From Alphaproteobacteria bacterium (GTDB taxonomy: Bacteria > Pseudomonadota > Alphaproteobacteria > Rhodobacterales > Rhodobacteraceae), in assembly GCA_024280735.1 (NCBI GenBank), contig JAJRPO010000025.1, forward strand, positions 62,001 to 126,000: DNA of 64,000 nt. Direction: 5' to 3'. A program made the translations under genes and the position numbers. The notes beneath the pieces were generated by a model. The model had not been told where the DNA came from. It was given only the letters and a program-made list of their open reading frames with translations, and made no database searches. Below are positions 8,453 through 19,689 of this stretch, in pieces (within the stretch, counting starts at the first letter, position 1; each line of letters starts with the position of its first letter).

Positions 8453-10045
8453 ATGCCTAAAGTACTCGTATCCGACAAACTGTCTGAAACCGCCGTTCAA
8501 ATTTTCCGCGACAATGGGATCGAGGTGGATTTTGAGCCTGATCTGGGCAAAGACAAAGCCGCCTTGCTGGCGCGCATCGGCGATTATGATGGTCTTGCCA
8601 TTCGTTCCGCCACTAAAGTAACCGAGAAAATCCTCGCGGCCGCCACCAACCTGAAGGTTATTGGCCGCGCGGGGATTGGGGTGGATAACGTCAATCTCAA
8701 GGCTGCCAGCCGCAAAGGTGTAATCGTGATGAACACACCGTTTGGCAACTCGATTACCACCGCCGAACACGCCATTGCAATGATGTTTGCCGTGGCACGG
8801 CAAATCCCCGAAGCAAACGCCAGCACCCATGCTGGTAAATGGGAAAAGTCGCGTTTTATGGGCGTCGAGCTGACCAGTAAAACGCTGGGTCTGATTGGAT
8901 CTGGGAACATTGGTTCAATCGTTGCCAGCCGCGCATTGGGTTTGAAAATGAAGGTTATTGCCTATGATCCCTTCTTGTCTGAAGAACGCGCCGCCAAACT
9001 GGGCGTGAAAAAGGTGGAGCTGGAGGAATTGGCAGCGCAGGCCGATTTCATCACTTTACATGTTCCCAAAACCGACAAAACAGCGGGAATGATTTCTGCC
9101 GAGTTGATTGCTAAAATGAAGCCTGGTGTGCGGATCGTAAATTGTGCCCGTGGTGGTTTGGTAGATGAGGAGGCCCTCGCTGTTGCGCTCAAGTCTGGCA
9201 AAGTTGCGGGCGCGGCCTTTGACGTGTTTGCCGTTGAACCCGCAACCGACAGCCCGTTGTTTAACCTGCCAAACGTGGTTGTGACGCCCCATTTGGGTGC
9301 TGCAACAACCGAGGCACAGGAGAACGTGGCCATTCAAGTAGCAGAGCAAATTTCCGACTACTTACTGAATGGTGCCGTGAGCAACGCGATTAACATGCCC
9401 TCGATCACCGCCGAAGAGGCACCGATTTTGGGGCCGTTTGTGAAACTGGCCAGCCACATTGGTTCGTTCATCGGTCAGCTGACCGAGGACCCGATCAAAT
9501 CAATCTCGATCACCTATGACGGTAAAGTTTCCGAAATGAACACCAAGGCGCTCGGCTCTGCTGCGATTGCCGGTGTTTTGCAGACGCAAAACCCAGAGGT
9601 GAATATGGTGTCCGCCCCTGTGTTGGCTATTGAACGTGGGATCAAAATCTCGTCCACAACCCAAGCCAAATCCGGTGTATTTGACAGTTATATCAAGCTG
9701 ACTGTAACGACGGACAAGATGGAGCGGTCCATTGCCGGAACAGTGTTTTCTGACGGCAAACCGCGATTTATTCAGATCAAAGGTATCAACATCGACGCGG
9801 AAGTTGGGCGTTATATGCTGTACACAACCAACCGCGATGTACCGGGAATCATCGGCAGTCTGGGTGGAATCCTTGGCCGCAACGGCGCAAATATCGCTAA
9901 CTTCACCCTTGGTCGCTCTGATGCGGGCAAAGATGCGATTGCGTTGTTGTATTTGGACGAACCAATCAACGAGTCCGCAATTGCAGACCTAGAGGCCACG
10001 GAGTTCTTTAGCCAGATCCGTCCTTTGGAGTTTGACGTTAGTTAA
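8453..10045 (+). CDS. serA: D-3-phosphoglycerate dehydrogenase
   Basis: 530 residues, the long form of SerA. It oxidises 3-phosphoglycerate with NAD, the first committed step of serine synthesis. The Rossmann motif is GLIGSGNIGS and the catalytic histidine region is VVTPHLGAATTEAQENVA; after it come an intervening regulatory domain and a C-terminal ACT domain (from about residue 455, GRYMLYTTNRDVPGIIG), which normally confers serine feedback inhibition. The first ATG of the frame (8441) overlaps a GGAGG site, which instead serves the ATG at 8453. Confidence 0.95.
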   Translation: MPKVLVSDKLSETAVQIFRDNGIEVDFEPDLGKDKAALLARIGDYDGLAIRSATKVTEKILAAATNLKVIGRAGIGVDNVNLKAASRKGVIVMNTPFGNSITTAEHAIAMMFAVARQIPEANASTHAGKWEKSRFMGVELTSKTLGLIGSGNIGSIVASRALGLKMKVIAYDPFLSEERAAKLGVKKVELEELAAQADFITLHVPKTDKTAGMISAELIAKMKPGVRIVNCARGGLVDEEALAVALKSGKVAGAAFDVFAVEPATDSPLFNLPNVVVTPHLGAATTEAQENVAIQVAEQISDYLLNGAVSNAINMPSITAEEAPILGPFVKLASHIGSFIGQLTEDPIKSISITYDGKVSEMNTKALGSAAIAGVLQTQNPEVNMVSAPVLAIERGIKISSTTQAKSGVFDSYIKLTVTTDKMERSIAGTVFSDGKPRFIQIKGINIDAEVGRYMLYTTNRDVPGIIGSLGGILGRNGANIANFTLGRSDAGKDAIALLYLDEPINESAIADLEATEFFSQIRPLEFDVS

Positions 10046-10059
10046 ACTGGCGCTCCCCC

Positions 10060-11232
10060 CTAGCCAAATAGTTTTGCGCGCAATGACAAGTAAATTGTGC
10101 GCAAAATCAGCTTGGCCGAAAAATTTCCGCGCACCATTTGCGTGACTTCTGTTTCAGATAAGCGGGCAAGCCGGGCAATGGATTTATCCCACCGCGTCGG
10201 AGTGTAACGGACGATGCGTTTGTTCATCGCAAAGCCGTATTTATAATCGCGGACAAATGTTTTTGCGGCCTGCGCCTCATAACGCTGCAAGGCGCTCTTG
10301 TCCCCAGCCATAAAGGCCGACAATTCGGCACCTAATATACGACCGAACTGGATGGCAATGCGGATACCTTCGCCGACTGTCGGCGTCGCGAAATTGGCCG
10401 CGTCTCCGGTTCGGATGATGTTGCCAAACACCAGTTTCGGATCATAAGCAACCGACGGAATAACGCCAGCGTTGACTTCATAACCCTCGGGAATAGTCAG
10501 GCCAAACCGCGCGGCATGGCCGCCACCAATAAAGCTGTCCATCACTTGCCTGGGTGTAAGGTCCGTATCCGGATTAATGACCCCGACGCCCAAGCGAACG
10601 GTGTTTTGCGACGTGGGAAACACCCAACCATAGCCCGTTAATGCCGTTACCCCGACAAACAAAATTGCGCGGTTTTGCGGATAGTCGCCAATCGGGAATT
10701 CGTATTCTATGCCAACGCCGGTTCGCCTGGGCTTTTGCGCCAAGGACAAAGCCGCCAGAACTGCCGAGTGCCAACCGGAGGCATCCACAATGAATTTTGA
10801 GCGAATTTCAAAACAGCCGGATTGACGGGACCGCAGCTTTGAAAGGTACCCCCCGTCGGGCTGCACCTCGGTTCCCAGAAACTTGGTTCCCAGCAATAAT
10901 TGCCGATTCAATCCCTTAGACAGCTCTGCAAGGTGCCGGTACAGCCCGGTAATATCCAGCACCACCATTTTGTCTTTGGTCACTGTGAACAATGCTTCTT
11001 CGTTGTCGGAATAGAAATCCAGCTGATCGATAATCTGATACAGATCAGACGGAATCCCCAGCGTTTTCACATCCCGCAACCAACTGCCGCCACTGGTGCG
11101 CACAGGGCGGCCAATTTCGGCATCTTGATGCACGATGATGCTGGAAATGGTGGACGCCAGATGTGATGCAACGGACAATCCGGCAGGACCCCCGCCAACG
11201 ATCAGCACATCGCATTCTAGCGGCTCACTCAA
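10060..11232 (-). CDS. Geranylgeranyl reductase-like FAD-dependent oxidoreductase
   Basis: 390 residues. The N-terminus CDVLIVGGGPAGLSVASHLA is a dinucleotide-binding fold, and the later GDAANFATPTVGEGIRIA is the second FAD motif typical of the geranylgeranyl reductase (BchP/GGR) family. The most likely start is a TTG that overlaps the stop of the upstream HAD gene by 8 bases; an ORF extending to 11364 would overlap that gene far more. Substrate unknown: the family acts on isoprenoid chains or related unsaturated lipids, and no photosynthesis gene is nearby. Confidence 0.75.
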   Translation of the reverse strand: MSEPLECDVLIVGGGPAGLSVASHLASTISSIIVHQDAEIGRPVRTSGGSWLRDVKTLGIPSDLYQIIDQLDFYSDNEEALFTVTKDKMVVLDITGLYRHLAELSKGLNRQLLLGTKFLGTEVQPDGGYLSKLRSRQSGCFEIRSKFIVDASGWHSAVLAALSLAQKPRRTGVGIEYEFPIGDYPQNRAILFVGVTALTGYGWVFPTSQNTVRLGVGVINPDTDLTPRQVMDSFIGGGHAARFGLTIPEGYEVNAGVIPSVAYDPKLVFGNIIRTGDAANFATPTVGEGIRIAIQFGRILGAELSAFMAGDKSALQRYEAQAAKTFVRDYKYGFAMNKRIVRYTPTRWDKSIARLARLSETEVTQMVRGNFSAKLILRTIYLSLRAKLFG

Positions 11233-11887
11233 AATCCAGCCCAAGCAGATCGAACACAATTTCGGGCACTTCTTCGGGCGCGCCGGCCATCGCGTCGGCC
11301 TCTGACATGCGCAATTCCTCCGGTTCGCCGTAGCCCCAAAGCGCGCCAACTGACGGGATGTCATTGTTCCGCGCCCCGACTATATCGAATTTACGATCAC
11401 CAATCATGACGGACTTTGCCGGATCGGCGCCCGTTTCATTCAGGGCGAATTGTAACAGCTCTGTCTTGTCTGAATTAGTGCCATCCAGCTCAGACCCGAA
11501 CAACCGTTCCACATGGGCATGAATGCCAAAATGCTCGATGATTTCGGTTGCATAGACCGCAGGTTTGGAGGTCGCGATAAATATCTGTGCATCCACTTGA
11601 TGCAGCGTGTCGAACATCTCGCCTATCCCGTCATAAACATCCGCCAGATACATTGCGTCATCGATGTAATGGTCGCGATATTTGGCAACAGCACGGTCAA
11701 GGTCGGCGCCCGGCCCAAGCAGCGCGTCAAAGCTGTTCCACAACGGTGGGACGATACACCACGTCAGATCATTCTGGCTTGGAATTTCCTCCATCCCCAT
11801 TTCCCGCAGGGCATGTTGGATAGAGGTGGTGATACCCTCTTTTGGATCAATCAAAGTACCATCAAGATCAAAGAACATCGTCAGCAT
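11225..11887 (-). CDS. HAD-superfamily hydrolase, phosphoglycolate phosphatase-like
   Basis: 220 residues. It starts with the HAD nucleophile motif FFDLDGTLIDP, has a helical cap (about residues 15-95), the motif II region FIATSKPAVYA, and the acidic motif VMIGDRKFDIVGARNN. This is the subclass I HAD family that includes phosphoglycolate phosphatases and 5'-nucleotidases; exact substrate cannot be told from sequence. The 3' end overlaps the start of the FAD reductase, implying translational coupling. Confidence 0.8.
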   Translation of the reverse strand: MLTMFFDLDGTLIDPKEGITTSIQHALREMGMEEIPSQNDLTWCIVPPLWNSFDALLGPGADLDRAVAKYRDHYIDDAMYLADVYDGIGEMFDTLHQVDAQIFIATSKPAVYATEIIEHFGIHAHVERLFGSELDGTNSDKTELLQFALNETGADPAKSVMIGDRKFDIVGARNNDIPSVGALWGYGEPEELRMSEADAMAGAPEEVPEIVFDLLGLDFE

Positions 11888-11896
11888 GAGCGCCGC

Positions 11897-12106
11897 CTAC
11901 ACTTTCTTCATGAATGATGCTTTGAGAACAAGCGTGGCCTTGCCGATGCGGCATTCCACTTGGTCTTCATTGGCTACCAGCCGAATATTTTTGACCTGAC
12001 TACCTCGTTTCAGGGTTTTCGACATGCCTTTAACTTTCAGGTCTTTGATCACCATGACAGTGTCCCCGTCATTCAGTTCTGTTCCGTTTGAATCGCGCGT
12101 CGCCAT
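11897..12106 (-). CDS. Short YjdM/PhnA-type protein (alkylphosphonate utilisation protein family)
   Basis: 69 residues beginning MATRDSNGTELNDGDTVMVI and ending SFMKKV. It matches the C-terminal SH3-like domain of the E. coli YjdM family (once called PhnA) but lacks the N-terminal zinc ribbon of the full-length protein. It is unrelated to the phosphonoacetate hydrolase PhnA also found in this window, despite the shared name. The ATG at 12106 has AAGGA upstream. It lies nine bases before the HAD gene, so the two are probably co-transcribed. Function unknown. Confidence 0.75.
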   Translation of the reverse strand: MATRDSNGTELNDGDTVMVIKDLKVKGMSKTLKRGSQVKNIRLVANEDQVECRIGKATLVLKASFMKKV

Positions 12107-12291
12107 GGGTTTTCCTTTTCCAGTCAAACAGCAAATAACCTTCAATTGAACAAAGGTCGATAAGATTGACTCAAATTAGTCATGGTTTCCGCCAGCCCGC
12201 TGCTCGCTGGGTAACCTTTCTTTCACTGCACGGCTCTAATTTGCTGTGAACAAAGGCGTAGTCCCGCCTGTTGTGATGAGTGAGGTTATAT

Positions 12292-13857
12292 ATGGTTGCG
12301 GCGTCCAAACTGCCAATAAATACAACTGCAACTGATATGGAATTGGCGGATTCCATGTTTGGTGATGGCATAAAAATTGTTGGTGCCAGTTACAGCGGGG
12401 ATGCCAATTCATCCGGTATTTATACCGATGGCGATGCCATTTCGCCAGATTCTACGCCCTCTGACACCGGCGTGATCCTTTCGACAGGGAAAGCTACCGA
12501 CTATACCAACACGACAGCCGAGGCTAATCAATCTGCCGGTACATCAACAAACACAGCCGGAATCGACGGTGATGCAGACTTGAACGCAGTCGCAGGGTTA
12601 TCCACGTATGATGCCGCAATTTTCGAGGCAAAGTTCATCCCCGACGGTGATACATTGACAATGCAAATTATTTTTTCCTCAGAGGAATATGTAAATGCCG
12701 GTTTCAATGATGCGGTTGGCGTTTGGGTCAATGGCGTCCAGGCGCAGCTTAGCATCGGCAGCGGTGAAATTTCAATTGACGACATAAATGATGTCAGCAA
12801 TCAAAATCTTTTCCTCGACAATGCGGGCGACCAGTACAACACGGAAATGGACGGTCTCACCGTTACGCTAACCCTAAAAGCACCTGTTAATTCAGGCGAA
12901 ATCAATACGATTAAAATCGGTATCGCTGATGCTGGTGATGCTTCTTATGACAGTAATCTACTTATCGCTGGCAATAGCATCCAAACAGTTACACTTGTTG
13001 TTGACGATACGGCCAGCGTGGCCGCCAATTCATCTACTGAAATTGACGTTCTGGACAATGACATATCTGAACCGGGTGTCGCGTTGACAGTAACCCATAT
13101 CAACGGCGTCGCGGTTTCTGCGGGTGATTCTATAACCTTGCCCACAGGCGAGGTTATTACCCTCAATGCAGATGGCTCGCTTACAGCTGTGGCAGATGGG
13201 GATGTTGGGTCAAATGTCTTTTCCTATTCGTTAGAGGATGAGACCGGCAATACGGACACTGGATTCGTGACGTTAGAGACGACGATACCCTGTTTCGTTG
13301 CCGGCACCCTTGTGCAAGCCACAAACGGGGAGTGTCTGATTGAGGAGTTGAAAGCAGGGGACATGATAGAGACCATGAACGGTCCGCAGCCCTTGCGATG
13401 GGTCGGTTCCCGTTTCACACACAGAACTGATGGCCATGCGCCGGTGAAAATCGCTGCTGGAACATTTGGCAGCCACGGGGCCGTAATGCTTTCACAACAA
13501 CATCGAATATTGTTGACCGGTCCCCATGCAGAGCTGCTGTTTGATTCAGTGGCGGTGCTGGTTCGGGCCAAGGATTTGGTCAATGATAGGACGGTTCGCC
13601 TAGATACCAGCAACCAACCAGTCCAGTATTTCCACCTGTTGTTTGACAGCCATCAGGTCATTCGGGCCAATGGTTTATGGAGCGAGAGTTTCCACCCCGG
13701 CGAAATGGTTATGTCGTCAATGGATACCGCCACACGCGGCGAATTGCTTGATCTTTTTCCCCAACTTGATCCAGCAAAAGGACGTGGCTACGGTGCCGAC
13801 TGCTTTCCCAGTTTGAAAGGATATGAAGCCCAAGTTCTTTTGAATGTTCAGGAGTAA
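12292..13857 (+). CDS. Secreted-type protein with choice-of-anchor domain and C-terminal Hint domain
   Basis: 521 residues, acidic, without a classical signal peptide. The N-terminal 230 residues look like a choice-of-anchor L-type beta domain (FSSEEYVNAGFNDAVGVWVNG), then an Ig/cadherin-like linker with a VDDTASVAANS segment. The C-terminal 190 residues are a Hint (hedgehog/intein) domain: it starts at the catalytic cysteine in IPCFVAGTLVQATNGE and contains IEELKAGDMIETMNGPQPLRWVG and the LSQQHRILL block. Such proteins are common in Rhodobacteraceae, are likely exported by type I secretion, and may cut or ligate themselves at the Hint cysteine. Start chosen at ATG 12292, six bases after GAGG. 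Confidence 0.8.
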   Translation: MVAASKLPINTTATDMELADSMFGDGIKIVGASYSGDANSSGIYTDGDAISPDSTPSDTGVILSTGKATDYTNTTAEANQSAGTSTNTAGIDGDADLNAVAGLSTYDAAIFEAKFIPDGDTLTMQIIFSSEEYVNAGFNDAVGVWVNGVQAQLSIGSGEISIDDINDVSNQNLFLDNAGDQYNTEMDGLTVTLTLKAPVNSGEINTIKIGIADAGDASYDSNLLIAGNSIQTVTLVVDDTASVAANSSTEIDVLDNDISEPGVALTVTHINGVAVSAGDSITLPTGEVITLNADGSLTAVADGDVGSNVFSYSLEDETGNTDTGFVTLETTIPCFVAGTLVQATNGECLIEELKAGDMIETMNGPQPLRWVGSRFTHRTDGHAPVKIAAGTFGSHGAVMLSQQHRILLTGPHAELLFDSVAVLVRAKDLVNDRTVRLDTSNQPVQYFHLLFDSHQVIRANGLWSESFHPGEMVMSSMDTATRGELLDLFPQLDPAKGRGYGADCFPSLKGYEAQVLLNVQE

Positions 13858-13992
13858 ATAGGTCAGAATGGGATTGTGTTTGCGGGGGCATGAAACTTGC
13901 GCGGGCCAAAACATCCGCACTTAGGATGGATTTCTCTTCCTTCACCTTTAAATCAATGCAAAACGGAGTCGTTGCTACTTCGGATTCTACAA

Positions 13993-14877
13993 ATGAAACT
14001 CTCTGACAATCTAATCGGCGCAAGCTTTATGTCGGCCTCTATGGCGGCTTTTGTCATCAACGACACTTTGATGAAGGTCGCAGGTGCCGATATGGGCGTA
14101 TTGCAATCTATTTTCGCCCGCGGGATATTTGCAACAATCCTTATGGGAATTGTAGCCCATTTCAGCGGTGCGTTCCGCACGTTTCCCTCACCACCAGACC
14201 TGCGGCGAATAGCATTCCGAACATTGGCAGAGGTCGGCGCGACATTTTGCTTTGTGGTTGCGTTGTTCAACATGCCCATTGCTAACGTCACCGCTGTGTT
14301 GCAATCCCTGCCCCTGACAATTGCCTTGGCCGCAGCGGTTTTCCTGCGCGAATCTATTAGTTGGCGACGCACCACGGCAATTGTGATCGGCGCCATTGGC
14401 GTTCTGATCATCATCCGGCCAACCAGCGGTGCATTCAACAGCTACGCATTGCTCGCCTTGGCTGCGGTTTGTTTTGTCACGTTTCGCGATCTGATCGTCC
14501 GGCGTTTCACTGCCTCCGTATCTTCATTATTTGTGGCTTTCGTCACAGCCACCACAATCACCGCGACCTCTGGCGTTGGGTTATTGTTGGTCGGTGAATG
14601 GCAACCGGTTGACCTTGAAACAACCATGTTACTGGCGCTTGCTGCCGTGTTTGTACTCCTTGGATATTACTTCTCTATTGCCACTATGCGGTTTGGCGAG
14701 GTCGCGATGGTAACACCTTTTCGCTATACATCAGTACTTTGGGCAATAATGTTGGGCTGGCTGGTTTTTGGCGAAATCCCCGATGGTTGGACGTTCCTTG
14801 GTATCGGCATCATTCTGGCCGCCGGTTTTTATACCGTTTGGCGAGAAGGAAAAGCGCGCGGCAATAGGATTGATTGA
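13993..14877 (+). CDS. DMT-superfamily (EamA) transporter
   Basis: 294 residues made of ten hydrophobic segments in two EamA-like halves, the second ending GWLVFGEIPDGWTFLGIGII. The family exports or takes up amino acids, nucleosides or other small metabolites; the substrate is not predictable. ATG 13993 gives a normal N-terminus (MKLSDNLIGASF), although no strong ribosome-binding site precedes it. A longer frame from 13897 adds a non-conserved tail and is rejected. Confidence 0.85.
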   Translation: MKLSDNLIGASFMSASMAAFVINDTLMKVAGADMGVLQSIFARGIFATILMGIVAHFSGAFRTFPSPPDLRRIAFRTLAEVGATFCFVVALFNMPIANVTAVLQSLPLTIALAAAVFLRESISWRRTTAIVIGAIGVLIIIRPTSGAFNSYALLALAAVCFVTFRDLIVRRFTASVSSLFVAFVTATTITATSGVGLLLVGEWQPVDLETTMLLALAAVFVLLGYYFSIATMRFGEVAMVTPFRYTSVLWAIMLGWLVFGEIPDGWTFLGIGIILAAGFYTVWREGKARGNRID

Positions 14878-14935
14878 ATTTCGGTCAATTTCCATTCATT
14901 GTTGAATAAAGTGACTTAGAGCTGGTTGGTAAAAA

Positions 14936-15790
14936 ATGACTAAGGGCAAGAGAGCAGACACTGAAAGCCAACGTGCCGTCGTGGATGCCGAAAAATACAC
15001 ACCCGAATTACTGACGGGATTTCTGGTTGAAATGGAACAGACAGAAACCTCGCAAGAAGTATGGCAGGCGCTTGTCAAAATGAGTGTGCGCCTTGGCCTG
15101 CCGTTTGTTGATTTTATTGTTGCCGCCAATTACAGGAATTGGCGTAAAACCCTGTTCATCCGAACATCTTATGATTCCGGTTGGTTGAATGACCTCAACA
15201 AGGACCCCGAACTCCAACGCTGGTCTTACTTTCGATCACACGCAATACACCATCTTACGCCAGTTGTTGTGGGGCTAGAGTATGTAGACGAATACCACCG
15301 CATCCCGGAAAAACGGGTAAAGGTGTTAAAAATGGCGGCCGAACGGGGAATGCGTGCGGGCTTTTCAATCCCTCTACGCACGTCGGCCCCCCCGCAGACA
15401 GGGCTTATTACCTTTAGCGGCGACCATTCAAAGCGTGAGTTTACCGCCATAATCAAAGCCCATGGCTGGGCGTTGAACACAGCCGCCCTCGTGGCGCATC
15501 AACGGTATATGGAGCATTTTTTGGCAGAATTCCCCGACCGCAATCACGTCACCGCCAAACAACAGGAGTTGTTGGAACTGATCGGTCAAGGTTTACAAGA
15601 CAAACAAATTGCGGATGAATTGGGTATCTCTATTTCCGCAGTACGCCAGCGTATGAACAAACTTTTTGAAAAAAGCGGCGTGACAACCCGCCCGGAACTC
15701 GCCGCTCTGGCAATGAGCATCGGGATATTGCCGGATCCAATGAACCGTCCCGGGGGGCGGCCACAAGATATTAAAATCGACATGGATTAG
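14936..15790 (+). CDS. LuxR-family transcriptional regulator (LuxR solo)
   Basis: 284 residues. The N-terminal about 190 residues have the layout of an autoinducer-binding domain (WSYFRSHAIHHLTPVVVG, GMRAGFSIPLRTS), and the C-terminus is a LuxR/FixJ helix-turn-helix (LTAKQQELLELIGQG region, then QIADELGISISAVRQRMNKL). No luxI-type synthase is near, so it is an orphan ('solo') regulator that may sense a signal made elsewhere or by other cells. It follows the DMT transporter by 58 bases on the same strand and may regulate it. Confidence 0.85.
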   Translation: MTKGKRADTESQRAVVDAEKYTPELLTGFLVEMEQTETSQEVWQALVKMSVRLGLPFVDFIVAANYRNWRKTLFIRTSYDSGWLNDLNKDPELQRWSYFRSHAIHHLTPVVVGLEYVDEYHRIPEKRVKVLKMAAERGMRAGFSIPLRTSAPPQTGLITFSGDHSKREFTAIIKAHGWALNTAALVAHQRYMEHFLAEFPDRNHVTAKQQELLELIGQGLQDKQIADELGISISAVRQRMNKLFEKSGVTTRPELAALAMSIGILPDPMNRPGGRPQDIKIDMD

Positions 15791-15849
15791 GGACTGCGAG
15801 GTGAAAGAGAAACTGGCCTGAAACCTAGGTTAAGCAAAGTACGAGTGCA

Positions 15850-15896
15850 AGCAAGGGGACGTGGGAACCGGGAAGTAGTCACGTCCAAACCTTGCT
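15850..15896. repeat. Long imperfect hairpin between luxR and gyrB
   Basis: AGCAAGG then GGACGTG pair with CACGTCC then CCTTGCT, two consecutive perfect 7-bp stems with a 3-base bulge (AAA) on the right arm. There is no T-run on either side, so it is not a standard terminator. It lies in the 282-base gap between two convergent genes and could be part of a small RNA or a 3'-UTR element. The rest of that gap shows nothing else clear. Confidence 0.5.
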
Positions 15897-16072
15897 ACCC
15901 AAATATGCTGCATACCAGACCGGCAGATCACACAAAAATGATCCCTCTTTCACCCCTACTTTTATCTATATTTTTCAGAAGCGCATGTCATAGCAAATGC
16001 ACGGGAAATGGAGAACTGAACATATCAATTCTAACACATTCACCCAACCAACCTGTAACTTCTGTCAGTTTA

Positions 16073-18493
<2,421 letters not shown>

Positions 18494-18584
18494 TTAGCCC
18501 CTAAAACTGTTACGCTAAATATAGGGGTTTTGTCGGGGAATGTCACGGGTTAGCCACAATATTTTGTGGTTTATTATTCGGCGT

Positions 18585-19688
18585 TTAGCTTTGGATGGAC
18601 GACAGGTTTTCAGCTTCCGAAACATGCAGCATTAATGCCCGATCCCCCAAGGCCTCAAACAACTCGGCACCGGTTCCTGTCATCCAAGCCTGTGCCTTTA
18701 GCGCAATTATTTCATCATAAAGTGCAGTCCGGCGGTCCACGTCGAGATGCGCGGCAATCTCGTCCAATAACAGAATCGGCGGAGCGCCAAATTCTGCCGC
18801 TAGGGCACGACTGTTGGCGAGGATCAGCGACACCAGCAAGGCCTTCTGCTCACCAGTTGAACATTTGCGCGCCGCGACGTCTTTGGCGCGATAAGTGGCA
18901 TCAAGATCGGCGCGATGCGGGCCAATCAATGTACGCCCCGCCATCATATCACGCGGCCGGCTGTCTGCGAGGGCCATTTGCAGGGCCTCCATGCTGTCGG
19001 GCAATACCACTCCGTCCGCATGGGTCAGCGCCAAGTCTGCCGTCGGAAACGCCGTTTCCGCCTGCTCTTGCGCTGCGCTCAACAGCTCTAATGCCATCAC
19101 CCGGTTGGCATGTATCTGCGCCCCCGCCCGCGCCATTTGCATTTCCACTGCATCGTACCAAGATGAGTCGCGCACTTGGTCCTTTAGCATCCGGTTGCGT
19201 TCCCGCATGGCTTTGTCGTAGGTCAGACTGACTTCACCGTGGCGCGGCTCAAAGCTCATGACCATGCGATCTAAAAACTTGCGGCGCCCCTCGGCCCCCT
19301 CAACCCACAAACGGTCCATTACCGGCACCAGCCAGACTATGCGGGCGATCCGGCCCAGTGCCAATTGCGGCGCCGCCTTGCCGTCAATCAAGACAGACCG
19401 CGACCCCATACCCTGCCAAGCCGTTTCAACCTCATGGGTTTGACCAAGGCTCTCCAATTCGGCCGAAACCTTCCAACCTAGGTTTTCCGGCGCGCGCGCC
19501 ATTTCATCCACCTTGGCCCCGCGCAAGCCACGGCCCGGGGACAGCATTGAAATTGCTTCCAGAATATTGGTCTTACCCGCACCGTTCGCCCCATAAATCG
19601 CAATCGGCCGCCCGTCTGTTTCCAGATGGGCGCGCCTATGGGACCGATAGTGAGAAAGGGTTAACCGATGAACCGCAAGGGTTGCCAA
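18585..19688 (-). CDS. recF: DNA replication and repair protein RecF
   Basis: 367 residues. SMC-like ABC ATPase that loads RecA at gaps via RecOR. Walker A is GANGAGKTN (about residues 34-42), the ABC signature region is STGEQKALLVSL, and Walker B is ILLLDEIAAHLD. Translation starts at a TTG one base after the dnaN stop; no ATG or GTG is available near the conserved LTLSHYRSH start. This coupling to dnaN is the normal arrangement. Confidence 0.95.
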   Translation of the reverse strand: MATLAVHRLTLSHYRSHRRAHLETDGRPIAIYGANGAGKTNILEAISMLSPGRGLRGAKVDEMARAPENLGWKVSAELESLGQTHEVETAWQGMGSRSVLIDGKAAPQLALGRIARIVWLVPVMDRLWVEGAEGRRKFLDRMVMSFEPRHGEVSLTYDKAMRERNRMLKDQVRDSSWYDAVEMQMARAGAQIHANRVMALELLSAAQEQAETAFPTADLALTHADGVVLPDSMEALQMALADSRPRDMMAGRTLIGPHRADLDATYRAKDVAARKCSTGEQKALLVSLILANSRALAAEFGAPPILLLDEIAAHLDVDRRTALYDEIIALKAQAWMTGTGAELFEALGDRALMLHVSEAENLSSIQS

Positions 19689-19689
19689 G

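Noticed and set aside
11897-12106. Assigning the small protein as phosphonoacetate hydrolase because of the name PhnA
   Set aside because: It belongs to the unrelated YjdM family; the true hydrolase is at 49824-51068.
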